Shown: positions 34,980 to 43,656, counted from the first letter of the stretch. The stretch: 64,000 nt of DNA from UMGS1370 sp046957575 (GCA_046957575.1 JBKUOG010000014.1:1-64000); one strand, 5' to 3'. Notes: generated by a model from the sequence alone, not told the origin. Made by a program: numbers and translations.

Positions 34980-35615
34980 TTACTGCAATTTTTTTGTATA
35001 GGCATCAGCTAACGAACGAATATGGTCATAATTATTTTCTTCTATAGCCTTTTTGTCGATAATATTGGAACCAATTCCAACACAGCATGCACCTGCATTG
35101 AGAAAAGAAACCATATTATCAAGATTGACACCTCCTACTGCCGACATGGAAATATGAGATAAAGGACCTTTTAAAGCTTTGATATAAGCTGGGCCACTGG
35201 TATCAGATGGGAAAATCTTTATAATGTCAGCACCAGCTCGATGACAATTGACAACCTCAGTCGCGGTAAACGCACCTGGCATTGATAAAAGTCCCATTCT
35301 TTTGGTTTCCCTGATAATAGATGGATTGGCGTCAGGAGAGATAATAAATGCAGCTCCTGCATCGTAAGCTGCATAAAGCTGTTCCATTGTAATAACTGTT
35401 CCGGCTCCAAATATCATTTTATCTTTAAAATCCTTATTTAATGTTTGAATAATATCTGTTGTTACTTTTGGGGAAAGATTTTGATTAAACGTTACTTCTG
35501 CAAGATGTATGCCTCCATCATAAAGAGCTTCTACAGTTTTATAAACTTGTAGATCTTTTAAATCTCTAATAATGGTAATAATTTTTTTGTTACAAACATG
35601 TTCAAATGTTGTCAT
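34980..35615 (-). CDS. KDPG/KDPGal-type aldolase
   Basis: A 211-residue class I aldolase of the Eda/DgoA family, splitting 2-keto-3-deoxy-6-phospho sugar acids to pyruvate and glyceraldehyde-3-phosphate. The Schiff-base Lys lies in DIIKIFPSD, the general-acid Glu in LAEVTFN, and GAGTVITMEQ and VGGVNLDNM form the phosphate site. First gene of the minus operon, with an AAAAGGAGG site and the promoter at 35704-35733. Whether gluconate or galactonate stereochemistry is preferred cannot be read, but the neighbours favour galactonate. Confidence 0.87.
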   Translation of the reverse strand: MTTFEHVCNKKIITIIRDLKDLQVYKTVEALYDGGIHLAEVTFNQNLSPKVTTDIIQTLNKDFKDKMIFGAGTVITMEQLYAAYDAGAAFIISPDANPSIIRETKRMGLLSMPGAFTATEVVNCHRAGADIIKIFPSDTSGPAYIKALKGPLSHISMSAVGGVNLDNMVSFLNAGACCVGIGSNIIDKKAIEENNYDHIRSLADAYTKKLQ

Positions 35616-35659
35616 ACATAAGACCTCCTTTTTTATAAATAAAATATCATTTACGCGTT

Positions 35660-35677
35660 CTATTTTTGTTCGTATAT
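35660..35677. promoter_or_regulatory. Candidate operator, left copy
   Basis: On the minus strand this reads ATATACGAACAAAAATAG, matching TTACGAACAAAAAGG at 35901-35915 on the plus strand. Both copies lie downstream of the two divergent promoters. The IclR-type regulator encoded at 40323 is the obvious candidate ligand; this is inference. Confidence 0.4.
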
Positions 35678-35703
35678 AAAAACTTAGTTTGAATATGTAA
35701 TTT

Positions 35704-35733
35704 ATTATAGTATTATAAATACAATTTTGTCAA
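35704..35733 (-). promoter_or_regulatory. Promoter of the aldolase-kinase-lyase operon
   Basis: TTGACA (35728-35733), 18-base spacer, TATAAT (35704-35709) on the minus strand. Confidence 0.7.
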
Positions 35734-35837
35734 TTATTATATTTAAAAACGAGTGCGGTTTTTCTCAAAATACTATGAGAAAACATAAAGTTCTGAGAAA
35801 AATGGCAAAAAACAGGACTTATGAACGAAAAATATAG

Positions 35838-35865
35838 TTGACATGTACAAAACATTATGTATAAT
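35838..35865 (+). promoter_or_regulatory. Promoter of the dgoD-transporter operon
   Basis: TTGACA (35838-35843), 16-base spacer, TATAAT (35860-35865). Upstream, TTTCTCA/TGAGAAA (35761-35782) is a 7-base inverted repeat with a further TGAGAAA copy at 35794, a possible second operator. Confidence 0.75.
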
Positions 35866-35901
35866 AAAAGTATAAACTATATTAAGAAAATGGTTTTGTA
35901 T

Positions 35902-35913
35902 TACGAACAAAAA
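35902..35913. promoter_or_regulatory. Candidate operator, right copy
   Basis: TACGAACAAAAA, overlapping the start of the dgoD ribosome binding site (AAAGGAGTGAG) and downstream of the plus promoter; it matches the copy near 35660 on the opposite strand. Confidence 0.4.
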
Positions 35914-35931
35914 GGAGTGAGTATGTGACAC

Positions 35932-37083
35932 ATGGTAATTACAGACATGAAACTTTACTTTATGCCTCATCGCTTTTTACTTTTAAAGATTGAGACAGAT
36001 GAAGGAATCAGCGGCTGGGGAGAACCTCTCGTAGAGGGAAGAGCCGCTACGCTAGAAGCTGCAGTTAATGAGTGGAAAGAGTATTTCATAGGAAAGGATC
36101 CACTTAGAATTGAGGAACACTGGCAGACCATGTATCGATGTGCATTTTACAGAGGCGGTCCTGTTATGATGAGTACAATCGCCGGTATTGATCAAGCTTT
36201 ATGGGATATAAAAGGGCATTATTATAACATGCCGGTTTATGAGATGCTTGGCGGAAAAGTAAAAGAGAAAGTAAAAGTATATAGAAGTATTCATGGAGAT
36301 ACTCCAGAAGAAGTAGCACGAGATGCAAAAAAAGCAGTTTCTGAAGGCTATAAAGTAATTAAAACTTCCCCAACAGATCCTACCCATTATGTAGATACAC
36401 TGGATAGTGTTAATAAATTAGTCGAAAAAGTAGGCGCAATCAGAGATGCTGTAGGTACAGAAATTGACATGGCAATTGATTTTCATGGACGAATTCATAA
36501 ACCTATGGCCAAAGTTTTAACCAGAGAATTAGACCAGTTTAGACCTTTGTTTATTGAGGAACCAGTCCTTCCTACTAATAAAGAGGCATTAAGAGAAATT
36601 GCAAAATATACATCATCTCCGATTGCTATTGGAGAGAGAATGTATAACAGATGGGATTATAAAGATCTATTTGAACAGGGATATGTGGATATTATCCAGC
36701 CTGATTTATCACATGCGGGTGGAATCAGTGAAGTAAGAAGGATTTCTGCGATGGCAGAAGCATACGATGTGGCCGTTGCTCCACATTGCCCATTAGATGC
36801 TATAGCATTTGCTTCTTGCATTCAGATGGATGCGACAACTCCTAATGTGATCCTTCAAGAGCAAAGCATTGGCATTCATAATGCCAGCGAAGGAAATGAA
36901 CGAATAAATTTTCTGAAGAATAAAGAAGTATTTGATTTTAAAGAAGGGTTTGTTCAGATTCCTAATGGAGCTGGTTTAGGCATAGAAGTAAATGAAAAAA
37001 TGGTAATTGAACAAAATAAAACTAGGCATAATTGGAAGAATCCCATGTGGAGAACTTACGATGGAACGCCTATAGAATGGTAA
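35932..37083 (+). CDS. dgoD: D-galactonate dehydratase
   Basis: Enolase-superfamily enzyme of 383 residues turning D-galactonate into 2-keto-3-deoxy-D-galactonate. It follows E. coli DgoD along its length: FLLLKIETDEGISGWGEP, YRGGPVMMSTIAGIDQALWD, the metal ligands Asp in AIDFHGRIHKP, Glu in FIEEPVLP and Glu in AIGERMYNRWDY, the Asp-His pair in IIQPDLSHAGG and VAVAPHCPLDAIA, and LQEQSIGIH. The ATG lies about 15 bases after the GGAG site, a little far, but no better in-frame start exists. Confidence 0.92.
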   Translation: MVITDMKLYFMPHRFLLLKIETDEGISGWGEPLVEGRAATLEAAVNEWKEYFIGKDPLRIEEHWQTMYRCAFYRGGPVMMSTIAGIDQALWDIKGHYYNMPVYEMLGGKVKEKVKVYRSIHGDTPEEVARDAKKAVSEGYKVIKTSPTDPTHYVDTLDSVNKLVEKVGAIRDAVGTEIDMAIDFHGRIHKPMAKVLTRELDQFRPLFIEEPVLPTNKEALREIAKYTSSPIAIGERMYNRWDYKDLFEQGYVDIIQPDLSHAGGISEVRRISAMAEAYDVAVAPHCPLDAIAFASCIQMDATTPNVILQEQSIGIHNASEGNERINFLKNKEVFDFKEGFVQIPNGAGLGIEVNEKMVIEQNKTRHNWKNPMWRTYDGTPIEW

Positions 37084-37102
37084 TAAGAAGGAGGAAAGAA
37101 GC

Positions 37103-38443
37103 ATGTTTAAAAGAAGTCTTGCTGTAGGGTTATCTGTATTAATGTCTATATCCGCACTGACTGGATGCGGTAGTAAAATTGAAAACCAGCCAGAAAGCAA
37201 TGGAAGCACAGTATCAACAGAAACAGATAAACAAAGTTCCGAAAAGGCAAACGGAGAAGATGTAACGATTACTTACATATCATCCACGATTTTGGAATCT
37301 CCAGAAGGTGATTTTGAAAAGAAATGTATTGAAGAATTTAATGCATTAGATAATGGAATTACCGTTGAAGTAGAAGGAGTCAGTGCAAATGATTTAATGA
37401 AAAAATATATTACTCTTGCCACATCAGACTCTATGCCAGATTTCTTCTTGGCAAATTTGTTAGATACAGGTACCATTGTTGATATGGGATTAGCAGTAGA
37501 CGCTGTTTCTGTTTTCGGTGAAGAATACATTAATGGATTTGATAAATCTAGCCTTGCAAGCGCCAGCATAGACGGAACAGCTTATGGTCTTCCTTGGTTT
37601 GGCGGAGCATCTGGTATTCTTTACAGAAAAGATATTTTTGAAGAAAAAGGGGTTGAAATTCCGGAAACGTGGGATGAATTAGTAGCAGCTTGTCAAGCAC
37701 TAACAGATGAAGACAGCTATGGCATCACTCTTGTGGGAACTAATAATGGTTCTGGTGCAGGAAGATTCCAGTATGTATTAAGAAATTTTGGCGTTGACGA
37801 ATTTGTATTAGGTGAAGACGGAAAATGGACAACTGATATCGGCTCTCAGAAATATATGGATGCTTTAAGAGCATATACCGATCTCGATGTAACATATCAT
37901 ACATGTCCTCCAGGAGTGATAGAAACCGATTATCCTACCGCTGTAAATCTGTTTTCTTCAGGAAAAGCAGCAATGTTGATTACAGGCTCTAATGCAATTG
38001 GCGCTATTACATCTCAGGTTCCTGAGCTGAAAGGAAATATTGGTTCTTTCCCTGTTCCAGCAGTAGAACGTTCGGTTAGTACTCCAGGTGGATTTGGATA
38101 TTTTATTTCCCCTGGAAAACACGAGAAAGAATCAGCAGAATTTATTAAATTTATGCTGGAGAAAGAAAGACAGCTTGAATTTGCAACTATGACAGGACGC
38201 CTTCCTACCAGAACAGAGGCTCTTGAAGATGCAGATCTCCAGAGCCAACCGGAACTTGCAGGTTTCCTTAAAGCACGTGAAGTAATTTACGAAACTCCAA
38301 GTATTACGGGATATAGCGAAATCAATGATGTTCATGGACAGGCTTATCAATCTGTATTTACAGGAGAATCTACTGTAGAAGAAGCAGCGGCAAAAGCACA
38401 GCAGAGAGCACAGGAAATATGCGATGCTGCGAATGAAGGTTAA
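37103..38443 (+). CDS. ABC sugar (acid) importer, substrate-binding lipoprotein
   Basis: A 446-residue CUT1-type extracellular binding protein (SBP family 1). The signal peptide ends in a lipobox LTGC, so it is anchored to the membrane surface. A low-complexity Ser/Glu linker follows. Typical segments are YGLPWFGGASGILYRKDIFE and GKAAMLITGSNAIG. The start has AAGGAGGAAAGAAGC. The substrate is probably the acid handled by DgoD, because no DgoT-type carrier is present. A hairpin after the stop could give the binding protein more transcript than the permeases. Confidence 0.9.
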   Translation: MFKRSLAVGLSVLMSISALTGCGSKIENQPESNGSTVSTETDKQSSEKANGEDVTITYISSTILESPEGDFEKKCIEEFNALDNGITVEVEGVSANDLMKKYITLATSDSMPDFFLANLLDTGTIVDMGLAVDAVSVFGEEYINGFDKSSLASASIDGTAYGLPWFGGASGILYRKDIFEEKGVEIPETWDELVAACQALTDEDSYGITLVGTNNGSGAGRFQYVLRNFGVDEFVLGEDGKWTTDIGSQKYMDALRAYTDLDVTYHTCPPGVIETDYPTAVNLFSSGKAAMLITGSNAIGAITSQVPELKGNIGSFPVPAVERSVSTPGGFGYFISPGKHEKESAEFIKFMLEKERQLEFATMTGRLPTRTEALEDADLQSQPELAGFLKAREVIYETPSITGYSEINDVHGQAYQSVFTGESTVEEAAAKAQQRAQEICDAANEG

Positions 38444-38457
38444 ATAAAATCGAATCT

Positions 38458-38503
38458 AAAGAAGGCAGTGCTGCATGAGTTATTTTGCTACGCTACCTTC
38501 TTT
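38458..38503 (+). terminator. Intercistronic hairpin after the binding-protein gene
   Basis: AAAGAAGGCAG...TGC and GCTACCTTCTTT form an imperfect stem. Placed between the binding protein and permease genes, it is likely a partial terminator or an RNA stabiliser rather than the operon end. Confidence 0.5.
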
Positions 38504-38531
38504 ATCTTAAAGATGAGAAAGAGGTAATCGT

Positions 38532-39422
38532 TTGAAAGGACAATCAAGCGCCATGAAAAACAAAATAAAAACCAGCTTAACAATGTATGGCTTTATTACA
38601 CCTGCAGTCCTTATATTGGCATTGTTATTGCTGTATCCTTTTTGTTATGGAATTTATATTAGCTTTTTTAAAACAAATTTGGTTAATAAATGGAATTTTG
38701 TAGGGATTGAGAATTATATTAAAGTATTATCAGAATCAGAATTTTATGAAAGTATGAAAATCACTGTAATTTTTACAGTAGGAGTAGTTCTCGGACATTT
38801 CATATTTGGCTTTCTATTTGCTGTTTTATTAAATCGGGATTTAAAAGGAAGAACCATATTTAGAGCAATTCTGCTTCTCCCATGGCTATTTCCGGAAGTG
38901 GTTATTGCAAACTTGTGGAGATGGATTTTTAATCCTACTATGGGGTTCTTAAACAGCTTTCTAGTTGAGACAGGCCTTTTGCAAGAACCTATGTCATATC
39001 TTGGCTCGCCATCATTAGCTTTGTGGGTTTTAATTTTTATTTGTGTTTGGAAAGGTTTTCCATTGGTAATGATTCAGCTTTTGGCCGGACTCCAAACTGT
39101 TTCCAGTGAAATTATAGAAGCTGCAAAAATCGATGGGGCGAGTAATTGGCAAACATTCTGGAGAGTTACTATACCAAGTATGAAATCAACATTATCTGTT
39201 ACTTTAATTTTGGATGTTGTATGGTGGTTCAAGCATGTAACGATGATATGGCTATTGACACAGGGCGGTCCAAATGGAGCTACCAATACCATTGCTGTTG
39301 ATATCTATAAGAGAGCGTTTGAATTCTTTGATTTCGGACCTTCTTCAGCACTTGCAGTGATTGTATTTTTGATTTGTGTTGTGATTAGTATTTTCCAAAG
39401 GAGGCTGCTAAGAGATGAATAG
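38532..39422 (+). CDS. ABC sugar importer permease (MalF-like)
   Basis: A 296-residue inner-membrane protein with six helices (YGFITPAVLILALLLLYPF first). The EAA loop that contacts the ATPase reads EIIEAAKIDGASNWQTFWRV. Two starts are possible: TTG at 38532 after AGAGGTAATCG, or ATG at 38553; I kept the first because of its ribosome site spacing. It overlaps the next permease by eight bases. No ATPase gene is in the operon, so a shared MsmX/MsiK-type ATPase is expected. Confidence 0.88.
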   Translation: MKGQSSAMKNKIKTSLTMYGFITPAVLILALLLLYPFCYGIYISFFKTNLVNKWNFVGIENYIKVLSESEFYESMKITVIFTVGVVLGHFIFGFLFAVLLNRDLKGRTIFRAILLLPWLFPEVVIANLWRWIFNPTMGFLNSFLVETGLLQEPMSYLGSPSLALWVLIFICVWKGFPLVMIQLLAGLQTVSSEIIEAAKIDGASNWQTFWRVTIPSMKSTLSVTLILDVVWWFKHVTMIWLLTQGGPNGATNTIAVDIYKRAFEFFDFGPSSALAVIVFLICVVISIFQRRLLRDE

Positions 39423-40251
39423 GCAGAAAAGAAGAATTGATATACTGTGTTATATAGGATTAATATTAGGCAGCCTGATGGTGTTAATCCCAATTATTTA
39501 TATGATATCTACATCATTAAAGTCCATTAACGAAATTATGAGCAGCCGTACAGTAACATTATTTCCTAAAAAAGTTTCTTTTGAAGCATATAGAAATGTT
39601 GTCACTGAATATCCATTTTTTACATATTTAAAAAATAGTGTTGTAATATCTGTATTTTCTACAATAATTGCCGTATTATTTTCCACATTGGCAGGATATG
39701 GATTTTCTAGATTTGAGTTTAAAACAAAAGGACTTATCATGATGTTTATTCTGGTTACCCAGATGTTCCCGGCAGTAATGCTTTTTGTACCTTATTATAA
39801 GCTCTTAACTTTATATGGGTTGGCAAATTCCAGAACAGGTATTGTTTTGGTTCACATCGCTAGTGTAATTCCTTTCTGTTCATGGATGATGTACGGATTC
39901 TTTAACAGTATCTCTCGTGAACTTGATGAGGCTGCAAGAATTGATGGCTGTAGCCATATTAAGATTTTCTGGAGAATTATTGCACCATTGACATTGCCTG
40001 GATTGGTTTCTACAACTATTTATGCCTTTATCCAGAGTTGGAACGAATATATGTTCAGTATGCTTTGTATTACAGCAGAAAAAATGAAAACATTACCAGT
40101 TGCTATTGGACAAATGGCTAGCTATGATAAAATAGCATGGAATGATTTAATGGCAGCTTCATTACTTTCCAGTTTACCTGTAATTATTATGTTCATTTTC
40201 CTCCAGCGTTATTTTATTAGTAGTATGACTCAGGGCGCGGTAAAAGGATAA
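39415..40251 (+). CDS. ABC sugar importer permease (MalG-like)
   Basis: A 278-residue partner permease, six helices, EAA loop ELDEAARIDGCSHIKIFWRI, and the MalG-type C-terminal QRYFISSMTQGAVKG. The stop of the MalF-like gene overlaps its start. Confidence 0.9.
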   Translation: MNRQKRRIDILCYIGLILGSLMVLIPIIYMISTSLKSINEIMSSRTVTLFPKKVSFEAYRNVVTEYPFFTYLKNSVVISVFSTIIAVLFSTLAGYGFSRFEFKTKGLIMMFILVTQMFPAVMLFVPYYKLLTLYGLANSRTGIVLVHIASVIPFCSWMMYGFFNSISRELDEAARIDGCSHIKIFWRIIAPLTLPGLVSTTIYAFIQSWNEYMFSMLCITAEKMKTLPVAIGQMASYDKIAWNDLMAASLLSSLPVIIMFIFLQRYFISSMTQGAVKG

Positions 40252-40322
40252 AAATCCCTTGATTTATATGAAAAACATGTGTACAATTATAGGATAATAC
40301 ATATCAGAAAAGAGATAAAAAA

Positions 40323-41105
40323 ATGGCGAAGGAAAATTTTCATCGTGCGACACAGAGAATAGTAGAAATGTTAGAATATCTGTCATCAGCATCTAATCAA
40401 GGGATGACATTAACAGAGCTTGCTTCTGCATTAGACGCACCAAAAAGCAGTTTGTTTCCTATTGTACGTACATTGTGTGAATTATATATGTTATCATTAA
40501 ATCCTGATACAGGACGATATACGATTGGATATAAAGCTTTTGAGATCGGAAATACTTATATTAGAAGAGGCGGATTATCTATCGATATACAGATACAGAT
40601 GAAAAATATTGTAGACTGCTGCGGAGAAACTTGTTATTTTGCACAGTTAGTAGAAGGAGATGTTTTTTACTTATATAAAGTTGATTCTACAGAACCTGTA
40701 AGATCTGTTGTATCACCAGGACAAAGATTGCCAGCATATGCTACGGGGATTGGCAAAGCGCTGCTTTCTGGAAAAACAAAGGAAGAAATCAAAAAACTTT
40801 ACCCCGAAGGCTTGAAGCCTCTTACAGAAAACACCATTACAGATATGGACAGACTTTGCTATCAGCTTGAGGAAATTCACAAAAACGGTCTTGCCTTTGA
40901 AAGCGAAGAATCTACACAATATATCCGATGTATTGCCGTTCCGATTCGTAAAGAAGGGAAAGCTATAGCAGCTATGAGTATTGCAATCCCTATATTCAGG
41001 TATAGTCCAGAAAAGGAGTCTGTAGGGATTAGATTATTAAGAGAGGCACAAATTAGGCTGGAAAGACTTTTAGAAAATGCAGAACTCACTGGAATAGTAC
41101 TTTAG
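40323..41105 (+). CDS. IclR family transcriptional regulator
   Basis: A 260-residue regulator: winged helix (about 8-70, GMTLTELASALDAPKSSLFPIVRTLC) and a C-terminal IclR effector domain (SVVSPGQRLPAYATGIGKALLSG; EESTQYIRCIAVPIRKEG). It likely controls the two divergent operons, sensing a sugar-acid intermediate. Seventy bases after the permease gene with AAAAGAGAT upstream of the ATG. Confidence 0.88.
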   Translation: MAKENFHRATQRIVEMLEYLSSASNQGMTLTELASALDAPKSSLFPIVRTLCELYMLSLNPDTGRYTIGYKAFEIGNTYIRRGGLSIDIQIQMKNIVDCCGETCYFAQLVEGDVFYLYKVDSTEPVRSVVSPGQRLPAYATGIGKALLSGKTKEEIKKLYPEGLKPLTENTITDMDRLCYQLEEIHKNGLAFESEESTQYIRCIAVPIRKEGKAIAAMSIAIPIFRYSPEKESVGIRLLREAQIRLERLLENAELTGIVL

Positions 41106-41345
41106 ATGTTGCATATAAATCAAGAACCTGCCTGTAAAGAACTTTTTCGAAAAAGCGAATATCTCTGATACGGTCAAGTAATTCCTTCCAATAAGAACCA
41201 CCTCCATTTCCTTTCAATCGCTCATCGTCAAGGGTAAACCCTTTTTGCATATATTCTTTTAATCTTGTATGATTGTTCTGTGTTTTTCCCTTCATTGCAC
41301 CATGAGGATTGGTTGTTGCAATTTCTGCAACAACCACTTTCTCGT
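41088..41345 (-). pseudogene. RhuM family remnant
   Basis: The minus-strand frame reads GELDEKVVVAEIATTNPHG, AMKGKTQ and then TRLKEYMQKGFTLDDERLKG, ELLDRIRDIRFFEKVLYRQV, all known from RhuM (Fic/DOC-neighbour, virulence protein RhuM) proteins. The N-terminal part is missing, about 27 residues expected between KTQ and TRLKEY (the YNLDAIISVGYRV block) are deleted, and the protein stops after LYATS where RhuM normally continues for more than 100 residues. It lies against the rpsR terminator, a typical place for a decayed insertion. Confidence 0.7.
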
Positions 41346-41389
41346 CCAGCTCTCCTTCAGTAAATTGCAAAGTCTGTATAAAAGAAAAC

Positions 41390-41418
41390 GGTGTAACCTC
41401 GTTTTCTGAAGTTACACC
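41390..41418 (-). terminator. Terminator of the rpsF-ssb-rpsR operon
   Basis: GGTGTAAC (41390-41397) and GTTACACC (41411-41418) pair; on the minus strand GTTTTCTTTTATA follows. It lies 63 bases past the rpsR stop. Confidence 0.75.
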
Positions 41419-41480
41419 ATCTTTTCTAAAATATTTCCTTATTAACCCTCGGCTAACTCCCAAGGTCCTTTTACTATGTC

Positions 41481-41747
41481 CTATTCGCAAACATAAGGCA
41501 TAAGAGCAATATGACGAGCGCGTTTAATCGCTACAGTTAATGCTCTCTGATGCTTTGCGCAGTTGCCGGTAATTCTTCTGGGAAGAATTTTACCTCTTTC
41601 GGATACGTATCTCTTTAACTTGTTTACATCTTTGTAATCAATTGTACCGTTCTTATCTCCACAGAATACACATACTTTTTTTCTTCTGCGCATGCCGCCG
41701 CTTCTTCTTGGTCTAGCATCAGCTTTATCACCTTTATTAAATGCCAT
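41481..41747 (-). CDS. rpsR: 30S ribosomal protein S18
   Basis: 88 residues; the RNA-binding core (VCVFCGDKNGTIDYKDVNKL, RYVSERGKILPRRITGNCAKHQ) is canonical. S18 forms a pair with S6 on the 30S platform. AAAGGAGGACACACC precedes the ATG. Third gene of the operon. The two Cys of FCGDK and NCAKH are kept, consistent with the zinc-containing (C+) form only in part. Confidence 0.97.
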   Translation of the reverse strand: MAFNKGDKADARPRRSGGMRRRKKVCVFCGDKNGTIDYKDVNKLKRYVSERGKILPRRITGNCAKHQRALTVAIKRARHIALMPYVCE

Positions 41748-41784
41748 TGGTGTGTCCTCCTTTTAAACTTGGTGAAATCAGGGC

Positions 41785-42261
41785 TTAATTAAATGGTAAG
41801 CCTTCGTCCTCCACTCCATCCGGAATGTTCATAAATCCATCGCCGATTGCACTGGATGGTGCAGGTCTCTGAGCCTGAGCCGGCTGCTGGTATCCTCCAG
41901 CATTCTGATAACCGCTCATATCAGACGCTGCGCCCTTGCTGTCAGCGAATTCCTGGTCATCTACGATGACATCAGTGGTATAAACTTTCTGACCGTCTCT
42001 GTTGACATAGCTACCAGTCTGGATGCGTCCGGATACCAACACTCTCATACCCTGGCGGAAATATTTTTCTGCAAATTCGCCTGCCCGGTCAAACGCCACG
42101 CACTGGATAAAATCTGCACTCTGCTCATTTCCGTCCTGGCTTCTGCGGCCTCTGCGGTCAACGGCAAGAGTATATCTGGCAATCGCCATAGTTCTCTCGC
42201 CCTGGGAGTATCTTACCTCTGGATCCCTTGTTAATCTTCCCATAAGGATAACTCTGTTCAT
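41785..42261 (-). CDS. ssb: Single-stranded DNA-binding protein
   Basis: 158 residues: OB-fold (MNRVILMGRLTRDPEVRYS, RQGMRVLVSGRIQTGSYV), a Gln/Ala/Pro-rich disordered linker and the acidic tip (DGVEDEGLPFN) that docks repair proteins. Between rpsF and rpsR, the universal Firmicute order. Confidence 0.97.
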   Translation of the reverse strand: MNRVILMGRLTRDPEVRYSQGERTMAIARYTLAVDRRGRRSQDGNEQSADFIQCVAFDRAGEFAEKYFRQGMRVLVSGRIQTGSYVNRDGQKVYTTDVIVDDQEFADSKGAASDMSGYQNAGGYQQPAQAQRPAPSSAIGDGFMNIPDGVEDEGLPFN

Positions 42262-42294
42262 ACGATCACTCTTTCTATTACTTGCTGATACTAA

Positions 42295-42582
42295 TTAAGC
42301 TTCCTGCTTAACGATTAAGTATCTGATAACTGGTTCCATAATACGAACATGAGCTTCTACTTCATTTGGGCAGACAGCATCGCTTTCAAACTGGATAAAG
42401 TAATAGTAAGCTTCTTTGGCCTTCTGAATCTCATAAGCCAGTCTCTTCTTACCCCACTCATCCACATTGGTTACAGTACCGCCGAAACGGGTGATATATC
42501 CTTTCACCTTTTCGATTACTGCTGCTCTCTCTTCGTCTTCCAGCTTCACATTCAGAACAACTGCTAACTCGTACTTGTTCAT
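42295..42582 (-). CDS. rpsF: 30S ribosomal protein S6
   Basis: 95 residues, MNKYELAVVLNVKLEDEERA start and KRLAYEIQKAKEAYYYFIQF core. AAGGAGG lies ten bases before the ATG. The 63-base leader contains a hairpin that may be the S6:S18 autoregulatory site. Confidence 0.97.
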   Translation of the reverse strand: MNKYELAVVLNVKLEDEERAAVIEKVKGYITRFGGTVTNVDEWGKKRLAYEIQKAKEAYYYFIQFESDAVCPNEVEAHVRIMEPVIRYLIVKQEA

Positions 42583-42609
42583 CTTGCTTTACCTCCTTGT
42601 GGTCTCTGG

Positions 42610-42630
42610 CCCCTGTCTCTTCATGACGGG
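42610..42630 (-). promoter_or_regulatory. Candidate S6:S18-binding leader hairpin
   Basis: In the rpsF leader the minus strand reads CCCGTC-loop-GACAGGGG, a short stem with a CCG-containing side. S6:S18 binds a CCG-bulge hairpin in rpsF leaders of many bacteria; the match here is by eye only. A TATTATAAT box lies just upstream (about 42637-42645). Confidence 0.35.
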
Positions 42631-42795
42631 AGCAAGGATTATAATATGTCACAGATTAATATCTTATCAAACTTTTTCATGGAATGCAAGACTTTTTTCA
42701 TGGTTTTTTTAGTTTCTATGGTCTATTTTGGTCTTTTCTATTATAATGATACCAGGGGTAAATGCTCAGAAAACCAATCATCAAAAGGAGACGCT

Positions 42796-43656
42796 ATGCC
42801 AAATACTATTACCTACACAATTTTTCTTCCGAATCTGCCTGAAAATTTTAAACCATTTCGGATTGTACATCTGTCCGATCTTCATGGCCGGGAATTTGGC
42901 GGTCAAAACTGCCTTTTGCTGGATTCTGTCAGAAACCTGAATCCAGATCTGATTGTCATGAGCGGAGACATGGTAAATGGAGGTCAAAAAAGCTGCGACG
43001 TACAGGGTCGGCAAAACTTTTTAAAACTTTGCCGCACTCTTTCCACGCTGTGTCCGGTTCTTTACTCCTTGGGCAACCATGAACTGGAGCTGCCGGATTC
43101 CCGCCTGGCTGTCTGGACAGAAAAAGTCAGACGCACCGGCGTTACTGTATTAGACAATCAGAGCATCGATATCATGCATGACACCGTCCGTTTTCCCGTT
43201 TTCGGCCTTACTATGCCCCTTCTATATTATAAAGATCCTTTGAAAAAGCCATACAACCGCAAAGCTAACTGGACCTGCAAAGATATGGAACGTATCTTTG
43301 GCTCTCTTTCTGTCTCCAATTCCAAAAGTGCAGGGCCATCGATCCTTTTGGCTCACAATCCCCTATATTTTCCAGCCTACCGGGACTGGGGCGCTGCCCT
43401 TACTTTTTCAGGTCATGTCCATGGTGGAATTATACGCCTTCCTCTAATCGGCGGCGTCTTATCCCCTGACCTGTCTCTGTTTCCAAACTATGACGGTGGA
43501 TTATTTTCCGAATATTCCAGTATGGACAACTCCCACACCCCAAGGCAGATGATTGTCAGCCGGGGACTGTCAGACACGTTTTTAAAACGCATTTTCAATC
43601 CTATGGAAATCGTCTGCGCCGTTATCTGCCCAAAAACAAACTCCAGCCGCTGTTAA
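42796..43656 (+). CDS. Metallophosphoesterase
   Basis: A calcineurin-like phosphoesterase of 286 residues. Metal-binding motifs: VHLSDLHG, VMSGDMVNGG, LGNHELEL and FSGHVHGG. The frame could begin at 42646 with a hydrophobic N-terminus, but the ATG at 42796 has the strong AAAAGGAGACGCT site and directly precedes the domain; a membrane-anchored longer form is not excluded. Related to YkuE-type phosphodiesterases. Divergent from rpsF and convergent with the DUF951 gene (4-base overlap). Confidence 0.85.
   Translation: MPNTITYTIFLPNLPENFKPFRIVHLSDLHGREFGGQNCLLLDSVRNLNPDLIVMSGDMVNGGQKSCDVQGRQNFLKLCRTLSTLCPVLYSLGNHELELPDSRLAVWTEKVRRTGVTVLDNQSIDIMHDTVRFPVFGLTMPLLYYKDPLKKPYNRKANWTCKDMERIFGSLSVSNSKSAGPSILLAHNPLYFPAYRDWGAALTFSGHVHGGIIRLPLIGGVLSPDLSLFPNYDGGLFSEYSSMDNSHTPRQMIVSRGLSDTFLKRIFNPMEIVCAVICPKTNSSRC

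Noticed and set aside
41086..41490. An intact gene reaching up to 41490
   Set aside because: Its first part runs through the rpsR end and its terminator hairpin, and the RhuM homology is internally deleted and truncated, so it is listed as a remnant.
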